DNA of 64,000 nucleotides from Bradyrhizobium sp. Ce-3 (GTDB lineage Bacteria; Pseudomonadota; Alphaproteobacteria; Rhizobiales; Xanthobacteraceae), in NCBI RefSeq assembly GCF_022835695.1, contig NZ_BQUV01000001.1, forward strand, positions 310,001 through 374,000, in the 5' to 3' direction. Under the pieces are notes generated by a model, which was given only the letters and a program-made list of their open reading frames with translations, ran no database searches and was not told the DNA's origin. Made by a program: the position numbers and the translations under genes. Below are positions 8,898 through 17,520 of the stretch, in pieces; the stretch's first letter is position 1; every line of letters begins with the position of its first letter.

Positions 8898-9683
8898 CTA
8901 CTCCGCGGCCAGGCCGGTCGGTGCGTCGGCTTCGGCCGCTTCCTTGTTGTAGTCATGCACGACGCGGCCGAACGGCAGGGTCAGGTCGGCGATGTAGTGA
9001 TGCGCGCCGACGACGCGCTTGACCGGGAAGTCCGCGACCGGCGCGTTGACGTGCGGCACCAGGTGCAACCGGCCGGGCCCGATCCAGGAGCCCTTGACGT
9101 TGATGTCGGTCAGATTGATCGCGACCAGCTGGCAGATCTCGAGATGGCCGTCGACGCCGGGGATCATCTTCAAATTGATCTGGGTCTTCGACAGCGTGGC
9201 GCGGGTGACGTCGCCGTTGCCCGCCATGCTCTCGTGCTTGTAGCCCATCGTGCCCATCGCAACGAGTTGGCCGGCATATTCCAGCGTACCGGTCAGCGTG
9301 TCCTTGACGATCTCGAGCTTGGGATGGGCGTACTTCTTCGGGAAGCCCCAGATCTCGCGGCCGGCCGCGATCGGCGGATCATCGTCGAGATACATCTGGC
9401 AGACGAAGTTGACCTCCTCACCGTGCAGCCGCGCCGGGATCACGAGACCGGATTCGGTGTAGCTGCCGAAGCCCGAGCTGTCGGGCATCTTGATCCATTC
9501 GTAGTGAACGATCGCCTGCTCGATCGGCTCCAGCGGCTCAGGCAGGCCGGCGCGGATCAGCTCCGGATCGGTCTCATAGGTGATGACGAGGAATTCGCGA
9601 TCGATGAAGCGGTACGGGCCGGCGGGATAGCTCGGACCGGCGGCCGGCATGGACGGAAGCTTGAGCAGATCTTCCCTGCGCAT
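8898..9683 (-). CDS. adc: Acetoacetate decarboxylase
   Basis: 261 residues. The family converts acetoacetate to acetone and CO2 through a Schiff base. The lysine pair is visible as WGFPKK at 112-117 (K116 and K117), matching K115/K116 of the clostridial enzyme, where the second lysine lowers the pKa of the first. Other family stretches are VCQMYLDDDPPIAAGREIWG and HLVPHVNAPV. In this type of genome the gene may take part in ketone-body turnover; a 3-hydroxybutyrate dehydrogenase gene, which I would expect nearby, is absent. Some family members act on other beta-keto acids. Confidence 0.92.
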   Translation of the reverse strand: MRREDLLKLPSMPAAGPSYPAGPYRFIDREFLVITYETDPELIRAGLPEPLEPIEQAIVHYEWIKMPDSSGFGSYTESGLVIPARLHGEEVNFVCQMYLDDDPPIAAGREIWGFPKKYAHPKLEIVKDTLTGTLEYAGQLVAMGTMGYKHESMAGNGDVTRATLSKTQINLKMIPGVDGHLEICQLVAINLTDINVKGSWIGPGRLHLVPHVNAPVADFPVKRVVGAHHYIADLTLPFGRVVHDYNKEAAEADAPTGLAAE

Positions 9684-9765
9684 CGCAATAACCCCCTGTT
9701 TGAAAAGTTTGCGCGGAAGCTACCGGCCAAAATTGACAGCGAGATGAGGAATTTCCTTCAGCCGC

Positions 9766-9781
9766 GTGAACCGCGTTTCAC
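9766..9781. promoter_or_regulatory. Imperfect palindrome in divergent adc/patatin region
   Basis: GTGAACCGCGTTTCAC has 5-bp arms GTGAA/TTCAC around CCGCGT and lies between divergently transcribed adc and the patatin gene. It is a candidate operator; no regulator is encoded beside it. Confidence 0.25.
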
Positions 9782-9904
9782 TGGTGAGGCCAATGCTAAC
9801 CATGCAGGCAGCCATGCCGGATGCACCGCGCGCGGGCGGCGCAATTGTCATCACGGCGTCATCGGCGCCCTGAATTCTCGCCGCGAATTTCTGGAGTGTC
9901 TGAT

Positions 9905-11071
9905 ATGGACGCGCGTACCCCTCATTATTCCGACGATATCGATCACGCGACGCCCGGCTGGCGTCCCGAAGGATGCGATCGCGTGGCCCTGGTCCTGCAG
10001 GGCGGCGGCGCGCTCGGCGCCTATCAGGCCGGCGTCTATCAGGCGCTGCATGAATCCAATATCGAACCCGACTGGGTCTGCGGCGTCTCGATCGGCGCGA
10101 TCAACTCGGCGATCATCGCCGGCAATCCGCCTTCGAAGCGGCTGGAGCGGCTGCATACGTTCTGGGATCGCATCACCAGCCGCAAGATCTGGCACTACAC
10201 GCCGGACGGCGACATCTTCCGCAAGGCGCGCAATCTCACCAGTTCATGGCTGACGACGACGCTGGGGCAGCCCGGCTTCTTCACACCGCACCAGACCAAT
10301 CCGTGGCTCAGCCCGGCCGGCGCGCGCACCGCCACCAGCTATTACGACACCACGCCGCTGCGCGACTCGCTGCTCGAGCTGGTCGATTTCGATCGCATCA
10401 ATTCCAAGAAGATGCGCTTTGCGGTCGGCGCGGTGAACGTGCTGTCCGGCAACTTCATCTATTTCGACAATGCCCATGACGAGATCATCCCCGAGCACAT
10501 CATGGCGAGCGGCGCGTTGCCGCCGGCGCTGCCGATGGTGAAGGTCGGCACCGACCATTTCTGGGACGGCGGCATCGTGTCAAATACGCCGCTGCAGCAT
10601 TTGCTCGACCAGGAGGACAACGCCAACTCGCTGGTGTTCCAGGTCGACCTGTTCTCGGCGCGCGGCGTGCTGCCGCGCGATATCCAGGACGTGATGGCCC
10701 GCCACAAGGACATCATGTATTCGTCGCGCACCCGCTACAACACCGACGTCTACCGCAAGACCTACAATCTGCGCACCGCCCTGCACAACGCGCTGGGGAA
10801 AATCCCAGACGACCAGCTGTCGGACGAGGAGCGCCAGCTCAAGAAGGCGAACAGCCGGCTGCCCGGGATCACGCTGCTGCAGCTGATCTATCAGCAGAAG
10901 GCCTATGAGGGCGACGCCAAGGACCACGAATTCTCCGGCACCTCGATGCGCGAGCACTGGGCCAGCGGACACGAGGACACCAAGCGCTCGCTGAAGCGGC
11001 GCGAATGGATCAAGATGCCCGAAAGCGGCATGGGCATCGTGATCCACGACGTGCATCGCGAAGCGGAGTAG
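9905..11071 (+). CDS. Patatin-like phospholipase with DUF3734-type C-terminus
   Basis: 388 residues from the ATG that follows a GGAG site; an upstream extension of 28 codons is not credible. The patatin fold is clear: oxyanion loop GGGALG at 33-38, nucleophile S62 in GVSIG, and the aspartate of the dyad D221 in WDGG. The C-terminal third (after about residue 280) matches the extension of proteins annotated DUF3734, with DVYRKTYNLRTALHNALGK and SGTSMREHWASGHEDTKRS. Patatins hydrolyse acyl esters; related rhizobial genes sit beside 3-hydroxybutyrate and adc genes, and here adc is the divergent neighbour. Substrate unproven. Confidence 0.88.
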   Translation: MDARTPHYSDDIDHATPGWRPEGCDRVALVLQGGGALGAYQAGVYQALHESNIEPDWVCGVSIGAINSAIIAGNPPSKRLERLHTFWDRITSRKIWHYTPDGDIFRKARNLTSSWLTTTLGQPGFFTPHQTNPWLSPAGARTATSYYDTTPLRDSLLELVDFDRINSKKMRFAVGAVNVLSGNFIYFDNAHDEIIPEHIMASGALPPALPMVKVGTDHFWDGGIVSNTPLQHLLDQEDNANSLVFQVDLFSARGVLPRDIQDVMARHKDIMYSSRTRYNTDVYRKTYNLRTALHNALGKIPDDQLSDEERQLKKANSRLPGITLLQLIYQQKAYEGDAKDHEFSGTSMREHWASGHEDTKRSLKRREWIKMPESGMGIVIHDVHREAE

Positions 11072-11090
11072 AAAGCCTCGCCCGTTCCGC

Positions 11091-11242
11091 CGTCATTGCG
11101 AGCCACCCGGTCGGCGCGAAGCGCCGCCGGATGACAGGCTCCGCGAAGCAATCCATGCTGCCGCCTGCGGAGACGTCGATTGCTTCGTCGCTTCAGCGCA
11201 AAGTTGCTTTGCAACTTTGTCGCGGGCTCCTCGCAATGACGA
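11091..11242. repeat. Palindromic intergenic repeat (CGTCATTGCGAG family) with nested 39-bp unit
   Basis: The ends are inverted: CGTCATTGCGAG on the left, CTCCTCGCAATGACG on the right. Inner arms include GAAGCAATCCA and GATTGCTTCG. Bases 11107-11145 are the second copy of the 39-bp unit at 4920-4958. It lies between the convergent patatin and carboxyltransferase genes. Confidence 0.8.
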
Positions 11243-11255
11243 TTGAGGAATCGGT

Positions 11256-12815
11256 TTACGGCCGCGTCGACATGTTGCTCGGCGGGCCGGCCTTGCGGAT
11301 CGGCTCTGCCAGACGTGCGAACTCGCAGAGCAGCGCGCGCGTCTTGCGCGGGTCGATCACTTCCTCGACCCAGAACTTCTCGGCCGAGCGGAACGGCGAG
11401 CGCAGCTTGTTGAGGCGGTCCTCGATCTCGCGCAGCTTGGCGGCGGGATCACTCGCCGCATCGATCTCGGCGCGATAGGCCGCCTCGATGCCGCCCTCGA
11501 GCGGCAGCGAGCCCCAATAGGCCGACGGCCAGGCATAGCGCATCGAAAAGCGGTTGGCCGGCTGATGTACCACACCGGCGACACCGAAGGCGTTGCGGAT
11601 GATGATGGTGCACCACGGCACTGTGCTCTGGTTGACCGCCGCCATCGCCCGCACGCCGTGACGGATGGTCGCCGACTTCTCCGCCTCGAGCCCGATCATG
11701 AAGCCGGGGCAATCCATCAGGTAGACCACCGGCAGATGGAAGGTCTCGGCGAAGTCGACCCAGCGCACCACCTTGGCGCAGGCATCCGCGGTCCACGAGC
11801 CGCCATAGTGGAAGGGATCGCTGGCCAGCAGCAGCACCGCCCTGCCCTCGATCCGCGCCAGGCCGGTGATCACCGGCCGGCCGAAATTGCTGGCGACCTC
11901 GAAGAACGAGCCCTTGTCGACCACGGCCTCGATGATCGGCCGCATCTTGTAGACCTGCTTGCGATTGCGCGGCACGGCCTTCAGCAGCGACTCCTCGGCA
12001 CGTTCCGGATCGTCGGTGCAGGGAATGGTCGGCGGCAGATCGTAGACCGACGCCGGCAGGTAGGACAGGAAGCGCCGCGCGTAGTCGAACGCCTCCTCTT
12101 CGGTCTCGACCGCCTGATCGATCGCGCCGGCACGAGTCTGGATGTCGGCGCCGCCGAGCTCCTGCTTGGTCAGATCCTGACCGAGCCGCTTCACCACCGG
12201 CGGGCCGGCGACGAACATCGCGGAGCTCTTGGTCATGACCGAGTAATGCGTGGCCGCCAGCCGCGCGGCGCCAAGGCCCGCGACCGAGCCGAGCCCGAGG
12301 CCGACCACCGGCACGCGCGCCAGATTGGCGGTCGTGTACCAGTACCAGCGCGTGCCGCCGACACCACCTGGCAGATTGGCCGCGCCCCTGGTCTCGATCG
12401 TCTTCACCGAGCCGCCGCCGCCGGAGCCTTCGATCACGCGAACGATCGGCAGCCGGAAGTCATGCGCCATCTCCTCCGCCATCAACGGCTTGGCGGAAAT
12501 CGATGCATCGGCCGAGCCGCCGCGCACGGTGAAATCGTCGCCGACCACCACCACGGTGCGGCCGTCGACCCTGGCGCGGCCGAACACGCAGTTCGCCGGC
12601 GTCAGATGCTTGAGTTCGTTGCTCTCGTCGTATTCTGCGATGCCGGAGATGGCACCGACCTCGTGGAAACTGTTCTGGTCGACGAGCTTGTCGATGCGCT
12701 CACGAACCGTGAGCCGGCCCTGGTCGCGTTGCCGCTTGACCTTGTCAACGCCTCCCATCTCCCGCGCGAACGCTTCGCGCCGGGCGAGGTCGTCGAGTTC
12801 CGGCTTCCAGTTCAT
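11256..12815 (-). CDS. Acyl-CoA carboxylase carboxyltransferase subunit (beta, PccB-like)
   Basis: 519 residues covering the N- and C-terminal crotonase-fold halves of a biotin-dependent carboxyltransferase. Oxyanion-forming regions are seen around EGSGGGGSVKTIE and ASDPFHYGGSWTADAC. The start ATG follows GGGAG with good spacing. The enzyme moves CO2 from carboxybiotin to an acyl-CoA such as propionyl-, methylcrotonyl- or geranyl-CoA; the substrate cannot be read here. The 5' 71 bases overlap the end of the iclR gene on the same strand. A biotinyl carrier is encoded nearby on the other strand, but no biotin carboxylase is in the window. Confidence 0.9.
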   Translation of the reverse strand: MNWKPELDDLARREAFAREMGGVDKVKRQRDQGRLTVRERIDKLVDQNSFHEVGAISGIAEYDESNELKHLTPANCVFGRARVDGRTVVVVGDDFTVRGGSADASISAKPLMAEEMAHDFRLPIVRVIEGSGGGGSVKTIETRGAANLPGGVGGTRWYWYTTANLARVPVVGLGLGSVAGLGAARLAATHYSVMTKSSAMFVAGPPVVKRLGQDLTKQELGGADIQTRAGAIDQAVETEEEAFDYARRFLSYLPASVYDLPPTIPCTDDPERAEESLLKAVPRNRKQVYKMRPIIEAVVDKGSFFEVASNFGRPVITGLARIEGRAVLLLASDPFHYGGSWTADACAKVVRWVDFAETFHLPVVYLMDCPGFMIGLEAEKSATIRHGVRAMAAVNQSTVPWCTIIIRNAFGVAGVVHQPANRFSMRYAWPSAYWGSLPLEGGIEAAYRAEIDAASDPAAKLREIEDRLNKLRSPFRSAEKFWVEEVIDPRKTRALLCEFARLAEPIRKAGPPSNMSTRP

Positions 12816-13719
12816 TCACTGCTCCCGTCTTGATGATTTTGTTGTTGTTATGGGTGGTCACCGGCAGCGACTTGCGCTCGATCCGATTGCTGAAGATGTC
12901 GCCGTCGGCGCCTTCGAGCAGGCTGCCGAGCGCGGCGGCGAGTTCGACCATCTGCGGCGCGACCTCGCGGTGCAGCCGCTGCTCGTCATACATCGCCGAG
13001 AGCAGGCCGATCGTGGTGACCACATAGGTTTGATATTGCGGCGACCACAGCGGCACCGCGACCCCGTTGATGTGCGGGCTCCACAGGCCGCAGGCGACGA
13101 CATAGCCGTGCTCCTGCAAATGCCGGCGGTTGGCGTCGATACGCGGCGTCAGCATCTTGGCGCCCTCGGGCAACTCGCCTTCCATCTCCGCGATCAACGC
13201 GTCGCCGACCGCGGGATCGAGCGCGGCGGTGTAGGCGTGGCCGGCGGCGGTGGTCGCCATCGAGATGCGGCTGCCGGTGGCTTCGTGCAGGCCGAGCGCG
13301 TTCGCCGCGCGGGCGAACTCCAGATAGACCAGATGAAAGCGGTCGGGGATCACGAAGCCCACCGTGCCGGGCAACTGATCGGCGACATCCTGCAGTCGCA
13401 GCCGGATCAGGTTGCGCAGCTGCAGCCCCTTCATCATCGAGGTGCTCATCGCGACCGCGCTCGGGCCGATCCGATATTTCTGATCGCGCGGCAGATAGAC
13501 CAGCTGTCCCATCCGCGTCAGCGTGTGCGTCAAGCGCGACACCGTCGAACGCGGCAGGCCGCAGCGGTTCGAGATTTCGAGATTGCCGAGCCGCGCCTCG
13601 TGTCCCTCGAAGCACCGCAACACATCGAAGGCGCGCGACACAACCTGGATCACATCGCCATCGCCTGTCTCGCTGGCGAGCATTCCCTGCCTGCTAAGCC
13701 GTTCCGAGCGCCGTCCCAT
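12745..13719 (-). CDS. IclR-family transcriptional regulator
   Basis: 324 residues from an ATG with an upstream GGAG; a GTG 13 codons earlier is also possible. The winged helix-turn-helix lies near residues 28-90 (IQVVSRAFDVLRCF, then LPRSTVSRLTHTL), followed by the ligand-binding domain. The C-terminal tail of about 30 residues is rich in Arg/Pro and runs 71 bp into the carboxyltransferase gene, which suggests coupled translation. Palindromes upstream at 13732-13756 are candidate autoregulatory sites, and another lies before the TRAP gene. The likely regulon is the carboxyltransferase, carrier and TRAP genes; this is inference from position. Confidence 0.9.
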   Translation of the reverse strand: MGRRSERLSRQGMLASETGDGDVIQVVSRAFDVLRCFEGHEARLGNLEISNRCGLPRSTVSRLTHTLTRMGQLVYLPRDQKYRIGPSAVAMSTSMMKGLQLRNLIRLRLQDVADQLPGTVGFVIPDRFHLVYLEFARAANALGLHEATGSRISMATTAAGHAYTAALDPAVGDALIAEMEGELPEGAKMLTPRIDANRRHLQEHGYVVACGLWSPHINGVAVPLWSPQYQTYVVTTIGLLSAMYDEQRLHREVAPQMVELAAALGSLLEGADGDIFSNRIERKSLPVTTHNNNKIIKTGAVNELEAGTRRPRPARSVRAGDGRR

Positions 13720-13731
13720 TTGTCTGGCTCC

Positions 13732-13756
13732 ATTCCGTCCTGCGGAATAAAATTCC
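13732..13756. promoter_or_regulatory. Overlapping palindromes, candidate IclR operator
   Basis: Two inverted repeats share a half: ATTCC-N7-GGAAT (13732-13748) and GGAAT-AAA-ATTCC (13744-13756). They lie just upstream of the iclR start in the region between divergent iclR and the biotinyl carrier gene. A related half, TTGCGGAAATTTC, is on the minus strand at 13817-13829. Confidence 0.45.
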
Positions 13757-13848
13757 ACTTGCAGAAGAAGCTACCTCAGGCAATCTGCCGCCACAACAAA
13801 AAGCCGTTCGCCGGACGAAATTTCCGCAAGACGGTATCGGAGAGTGGA

Positions 13849-14070
13849 ATGCCAGAGATCAAGGTTGTGACCGAAGTTGCCGGGCGCGTTTGCGCGCTTC
13901 CCGTTGAAGCCGGCAGCAGCATCGGCGACGGCGACGAGATCGCGTTCGTCGAGGCGATGAAGATGGAGATCCCGGTCACATCGACGGCAGCAGGCAAAAT
14001 CAAGTCGATTCTGGTCAGAATGGACGATGTCATCGCTGAAGGCCAGGCCGTCGCGATCGTCGAGACCTGA
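13849..14070 (+). CDS. Minimal biotin/lipoyl-attachment carrier protein (BCCP-like, 73 aa)
   Basis: The ATG follows GGAGAG by four bases. The protein is a single biotinyl domain with the biotinylation motif EAMKME; the lysine sits at about residue 38. There is no N-terminal extension as in AccB. It is thus a freestanding carrier that would shuttle carboxybiotin between a biotin carboxylase encoded elsewhere and a carboxyltransferase, plausibly the product of 11256-12815. The gene is divergent from iclR. A lipoyl rather than biotinyl role is unlikely because the MKM motif is complete. Confidence 0.88.
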   Translation: MPEIKVVTEVAGRVCALPVEAGSSIGDGDEIAFVEAMKMEIPVTSTAAGKIKSILVRMDDVIAEGQAVAIVET

Positions 14071-14194
14071 CGGCCGCCGCTCAAATCTCACCCGCGACAA
14101 TCTGTCCGGTGATGCACGGGCATAAATCGCCGGCTTGCGCACGTGGTGGCGTTGCCATCGCAAGTTCGTGATGCAATCATTTCTCTCAAGAAAA

Positions 14195-14211
14195 GTTTCG
14201 CACAACGAAAC
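14195..14211. promoter_or_regulatory. Palindrome before TRAP genes, candidate IclR site
   Basis: GTTTCG-CACAA-CGAAAC is a perfect 6-5-6 inverted repeat, ending just before the GGGAGG ribosome site of the TAXI gene. Its form resembles sites bound by IclR-family regulators such as the GTTCG-type Pca/Pob sites. Binding is inferred. Confidence 0.45.
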
Positions 14212-14224
14212 AATGGGAGGAATT

Positions 14225-15388
14225 ATGCTTCTTCGGCTGATGGCGCTCGCGCCTGCCGCTCTTGCCGGCTTTTCCATCGTCGCTGCCCGGCCCGCCTCGG
14301 CCGAGGACATCAAGCTGCCGCCGACCATGGCGGTGACCGCCTACGACACCGGCACTGCCGGCTTCAACATCGCGGTCGGCGTCGGCAAGATGATGAAGGA
14401 CAAATACGGCACCGACGTCCGCGTGCTGCCGGCCGGCAATGACGTCGCGCGGCTCGCGCCGCTGCGCGCCAAGCGCGCGATCTCCTCGGCGATGGGATCG
14501 GGCACCTATTTCGCGCAGGAAGGCGTGTTCGAGTTCGGCGCCAAGGAATGGGGACCGCAGCAGCTGCAACTGCTGCTGTCGTCGGTCGACTGCAATTGCG
14601 GCGCGCTCGGCGTCGCCGCGGATGCCGGGGTCAAGGACATCAAGGATCTGCGCGGCAAGCGCGTCGGCTTCGTGGTCGGCTCGCCGGCGCTGAACCAGAA
14701 CTCGCTCGCGATGCTCGCCTTCGGCGGCCTCACCCAGAAGGACGTCAAGATCGTCGAGTTCGCGAGCTACGGCGCGATGTGGAAGGGCCTGGTCAACAAC
14801 GACACCGACGCCGCCTTCGGCACCACGATCACCGGCCCCGCCAAGGAAGCCGAGACCTCGCCGCGCGGATTGATGTGGCCGCCGCTGCCCGCCGACGACA
14901 AGGAAGGCTGGGCGCGGGTGAAGAAGGTCGGCTCGTTCTTCTTCCCGCAAACCGCGACCTGCGGCGCCGGCATCTCGCCGGACAAGCCGATCCAGCTCGG
15001 CAATTACCCGTACCCGATCTTCGTCGCCTATGCGGCGCAGCCGGCCGACCAGATCTATCCGATCACCAAGGCGATGATCGTCAACTACGACGCCTACAAG
15101 GATTCGGCGCCCGGTGCCGCCGGTCTCGCCGCCGACCGGCAGACCAAGAACTGGGTCGTCCCCGTGCATCCCGGCGCGGTGAAGGCGCTCAAGGAGGCCG
15201 GCCACTGGAGCGATGCGCAGGAAACGCACAACAATGCGCTTTACAAGCGCCAGGAGGTGCTCGCCGCCGCCTGGACGGACTATGGCAAGTCCAGCCCGCC
15301 CTCGGACGAGAAAGCCTTCCTCGACGGCTGGATGAAGGCGCGCGCCGCAGCGCTCGCCAAGGCCGACATGCCCAACGGCTTCGAGTGA
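14225..15388 (+). CDS. TAXI-type TRAP transporter solute-binding protein
   Basis: 387 residues from the ATG behind GGGAGGAATT. A signal peptide ends with ASA near residue 26. The protein matches the TAXI group (TRAP-associated extracytoplasmic immunogenic): YDTGTAGFNIAVGVGKMMKD near the start and DLRGKRVGFVVGSPALNQNS in the middle are family stretches. It captures its ligand in the periplasm and passes it to the fused permease encoded 46 bp downstream. Characterised TAXI systems take up glutamate/glutamine or other organic acids; the downstream glutaminase makes an amino-acid ligand attractive, but that is inference. Confidence 0.9.
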   Translation: MLLRLMALAPAALAGFSIVAARPASAEDIKLPPTMAVTAYDTGTAGFNIAVGVGKMMKDKYGTDVRVLPAGNDVARLAPLRAKRAISSAMGSGTYFAQEGVFEFGAKEWGPQQLQLLLSSVDCNCGALGVAADAGVKDIKDLRGKRVGFVVGSPALNQNSLAMLAFGGLTQKDVKIVEFASYGAMWKGLVNNDTDAAFGTTITGPAKEAETSPRGLMWPPLPADDKEGWARVKKVGSFFFPQTATCGAGISPDKPIQLGNYPYPIFVAYAAQPADQIYPITKAMIVNYDAYKDSAPGAAGLAADRQTKNWVVPVHPGAVKALKEAGHWSDAQETHNNALYKRQEVLAAAWTDYGKSSPPSDEKAFLDGWMKARAAALAKADMPNGFE

Positions 15389-15434
15389 AACCTGCCGAGA
15401 CTGCGGCCAGAACCGACAAGACTGGGGATGCGTG

Positions 15435-17498
15435 ATGGCGGACAATGTCGCGGCTGCGCCTGCGAAACGAATTGAGTTTGAAGATCCGCATGCCGGTCTC
15501 GACAACCTGCAGGAGGCCGAGGTCACGCGCGTGCGCACTCTGGGCGGACCGTGGCGCTGGGCGCTGGTGGTGGCGACCGCCGCCACCATCCTGCTCTGCA
15601 TCAACCAGCAATTCTCGCTGCGCTTCTTCATCGACTACACCCAGCTCAACACCGAATATTTCTATCTCCTGATCGCGCTGATGCTGCCGTTCACGTTCCT
15701 GATCTTCCCGGGATCGGAGCGCGCGCCGCTCAACCGCATCCCGTGGTATGACCTCGCCCTCGCCGTCGCGACCTTCGCCGCCTCGATCTGGCTGATGCTC
15801 AACGTGCGCAAGGCCGCGCAATATGGCTGGGAGTCCGACGGCGCGCCGCAGAACGTCATCATCGCCGGGCTCGTGATGTGGGCGATGCTGATGGAGGCGC
15901 TGCGCCGGACCGGCGGCTGGAGCCTGCTGCTCAGCGTCTTCCCCTTCACGGTCTATCCGCTGTTCGCGGAGGCAGGCTGGCTCGGCCCGTTCCGCGGCTC
16001 GCAGCTCACGCTGGACCAGGCCACGGCGTATCACGTGCTCTCCGGTGAAAGCCTGCTCGGCATTCCGATCCAGGCCTTCGCCGATACCGTGATCGGCTTC
16101 CTGGTGTTCGGCACCGCGCTGATGATGACCGGCGCCGGAAAATTCTTCATCAACCTCGCCTTCGCGCTGTGCGGCACGTTCCGCGGCGGCGCCGCCAAGG
16201 TCTGCATCTTCGCCTCCGGCCTGCTCGGCATGATGTCGGGCTCGATCGTCTCCAACGTGCTGACCGCCGGCACCATGACGATCCCGGTCATGAAGAAGAG
16301 CGGCTTCCGCGCCTCCTATGCCGGCGCGATCGAGGCCTGCGCCTCGACCGGCGCGGTGCTGGCGCCACCGGTGATGGGCGCAACCGCGTTCGTGATCGCC
16401 CAGTTCCTCAATGTCAGCTATGCCGAGGTCGCGGTCGCCGCGATCATCCCGGCCGCGCTCTATTACGTCGGCCTGTTCATGCAGGTCGATTCCTACGCCG
16501 CCCGTCACGGGCTGAAGGGCATTCCGCGCGCCGAGCTGCCGCGGGTGATGGATACGATCAGGGACGGCTGGTACTACGTCTTCGTGATCGCGCTGTTGGT
16601 CGTGATGCTGCTGTACTTCAAGCGCGAGAGCCACGCACCGTTCTACGCAACCGCGCTGCTGCTGGTGCTCAACCAGATGTTCTCCAAAGACAGCCGCTGG
16701 ACGCTCGGGACCATCGCCAAATTCCTCGAGGTCAACGGTCGCACCTTCGTCGAGCTGGTCGGCATTCTCGCCGGCTGCGGTCTCCTGATCGGCGCATTCT
16801 CGATGACCGGCGTGGTCTCGAGCCTCGCCAACGATCTCCTGACGCTCGCCGGCGACAACGCCTTCCTGCTGCTCCTGATGTGCGCCTTCACCAGCCTGAT
16901 CCTCGGCCTCGGGTTGACCACGACCGCCTGCTACATCTTCCTTGCCATCCTCGTTGCGCCCGCGCTGGAGAAGCTCGGGTTGAACCGGATGGCCGTGCAT
17001 ATGTTCATCTTCTACTGGGGCATGCTGTCCTCGATCACGCCGCCGGTCGCGATCGCCTCGTTCGCCGCGGCCGGCATCGCCGGCTCGCCGGCGATGAAGA
17101 CCGGATGGGAATCGATGTGGGTCGGCAGCATCATCTATTTCATCCCGTTCTTCTTCGTATTGAACCCGGCGCTGGTGCTGCAGGGAGATAGCCCCTATTT
17201 CGCCGGCCTCGGCCTGATGGCGCTCGCGGCGTGCGGCACGCTGTTCATCTGCGGCGGCATCCAGGGCTATCAGGCCTTCGTCGGCGACCTCCGCGGCGCA
17301 GGTGCGCTGGAATGGCCGCTGCGGGTGCTGCTGGTGATCGGCGGCTTCGTGCTCGCGACGCCGGGCGGCGGCATCAACCCGCTGTCGCAATTGCAGGTGA
17401 CGCTGCTGGGGCTTGCGATCCTGGCCCCGACCATCCTGACCGCGCTGATGCTGGTCCGCCGCCAGGCGCTGGTTCCGAACCAGTTGCGCGCGCCCTGA
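15435..17498 (+). CDS. TRAP transporter fused permease (4TM/12TM, DUF3394-type C-terminus)
   Basis: 687 residues; the ATG at 15435 is preferred to an adjacent GTG. The N-terminal part carries the small (DctQ-like) helices, then the large DctM-like domain with conserved stretches GTFRGGAAKVCIFASGLLGMM, LAPPVMGATAFVIAQFL and FYWGMLSSITPPVA. The last 110 residues are hydrophobic and correspond to the DUF3394 tail found on TAXI permeases. It is a sodium- or proton-driven importer in the inner membrane, working with the binding protein encoded just upstream. The glutaminase gene follows after 22 bp, so the three genes are probably one operon. Confidence 0.92.
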   Translation: MADNVAAAPAKRIEFEDPHAGLDNLQEAEVTRVRTLGGPWRWALVVATAATILLCINQQFSLRFFIDYTQLNTEYFYLLIALMLPFTFLIFPGSERAPLNRIPWYDLALAVATFAASIWLMLNVRKAAQYGWESDGAPQNVIIAGLVMWAMLMEALRRTGGWSLLLSVFPFTVYPLFAEAGWLGPFRGSQLTLDQATAYHVLSGESLLGIPIQAFADTVIGFLVFGTALMMTGAGKFFINLAFALCGTFRGGAAKVCIFASGLLGMMSGSIVSNVLTAGTMTIPVMKKSGFRASYAGAIEACASTGAVLAPPVMGATAFVIAQFLNVSYAEVAVAAIIPAALYYVGLFMQVDSYAARHGLKGIPRAELPRVMDTIRDGWYYVFVIALLVVMLLYFKRESHAPFYATALLLVLNQMFSKDSRWTLGTIAKFLEVNGRTFVELVGILAGCGLLIGAFSMTGVVSSLANDLLTLAGDNAFLLLLMCAFTSLILGLGLTTTACYIFLAILVAPALEKLGLNRMAVHMFIFYWGMLSSITPPVAIASFAAAGIAGSPAMKTGWESMWVGSIIYFIPFFFVLNPALVLQGDSPYFAGLGLMALAACGTLFICGGIQGYQAFVGDLRGAGALEWPLRVLLVIGGFVLATPGGGINPLSQLQVTLLGLAILAPTILTALMLVRRQALVPNQLRAP

Positions 17499-17520
17499 TT
17501 GCGTTGCACAACAGGAGGCG

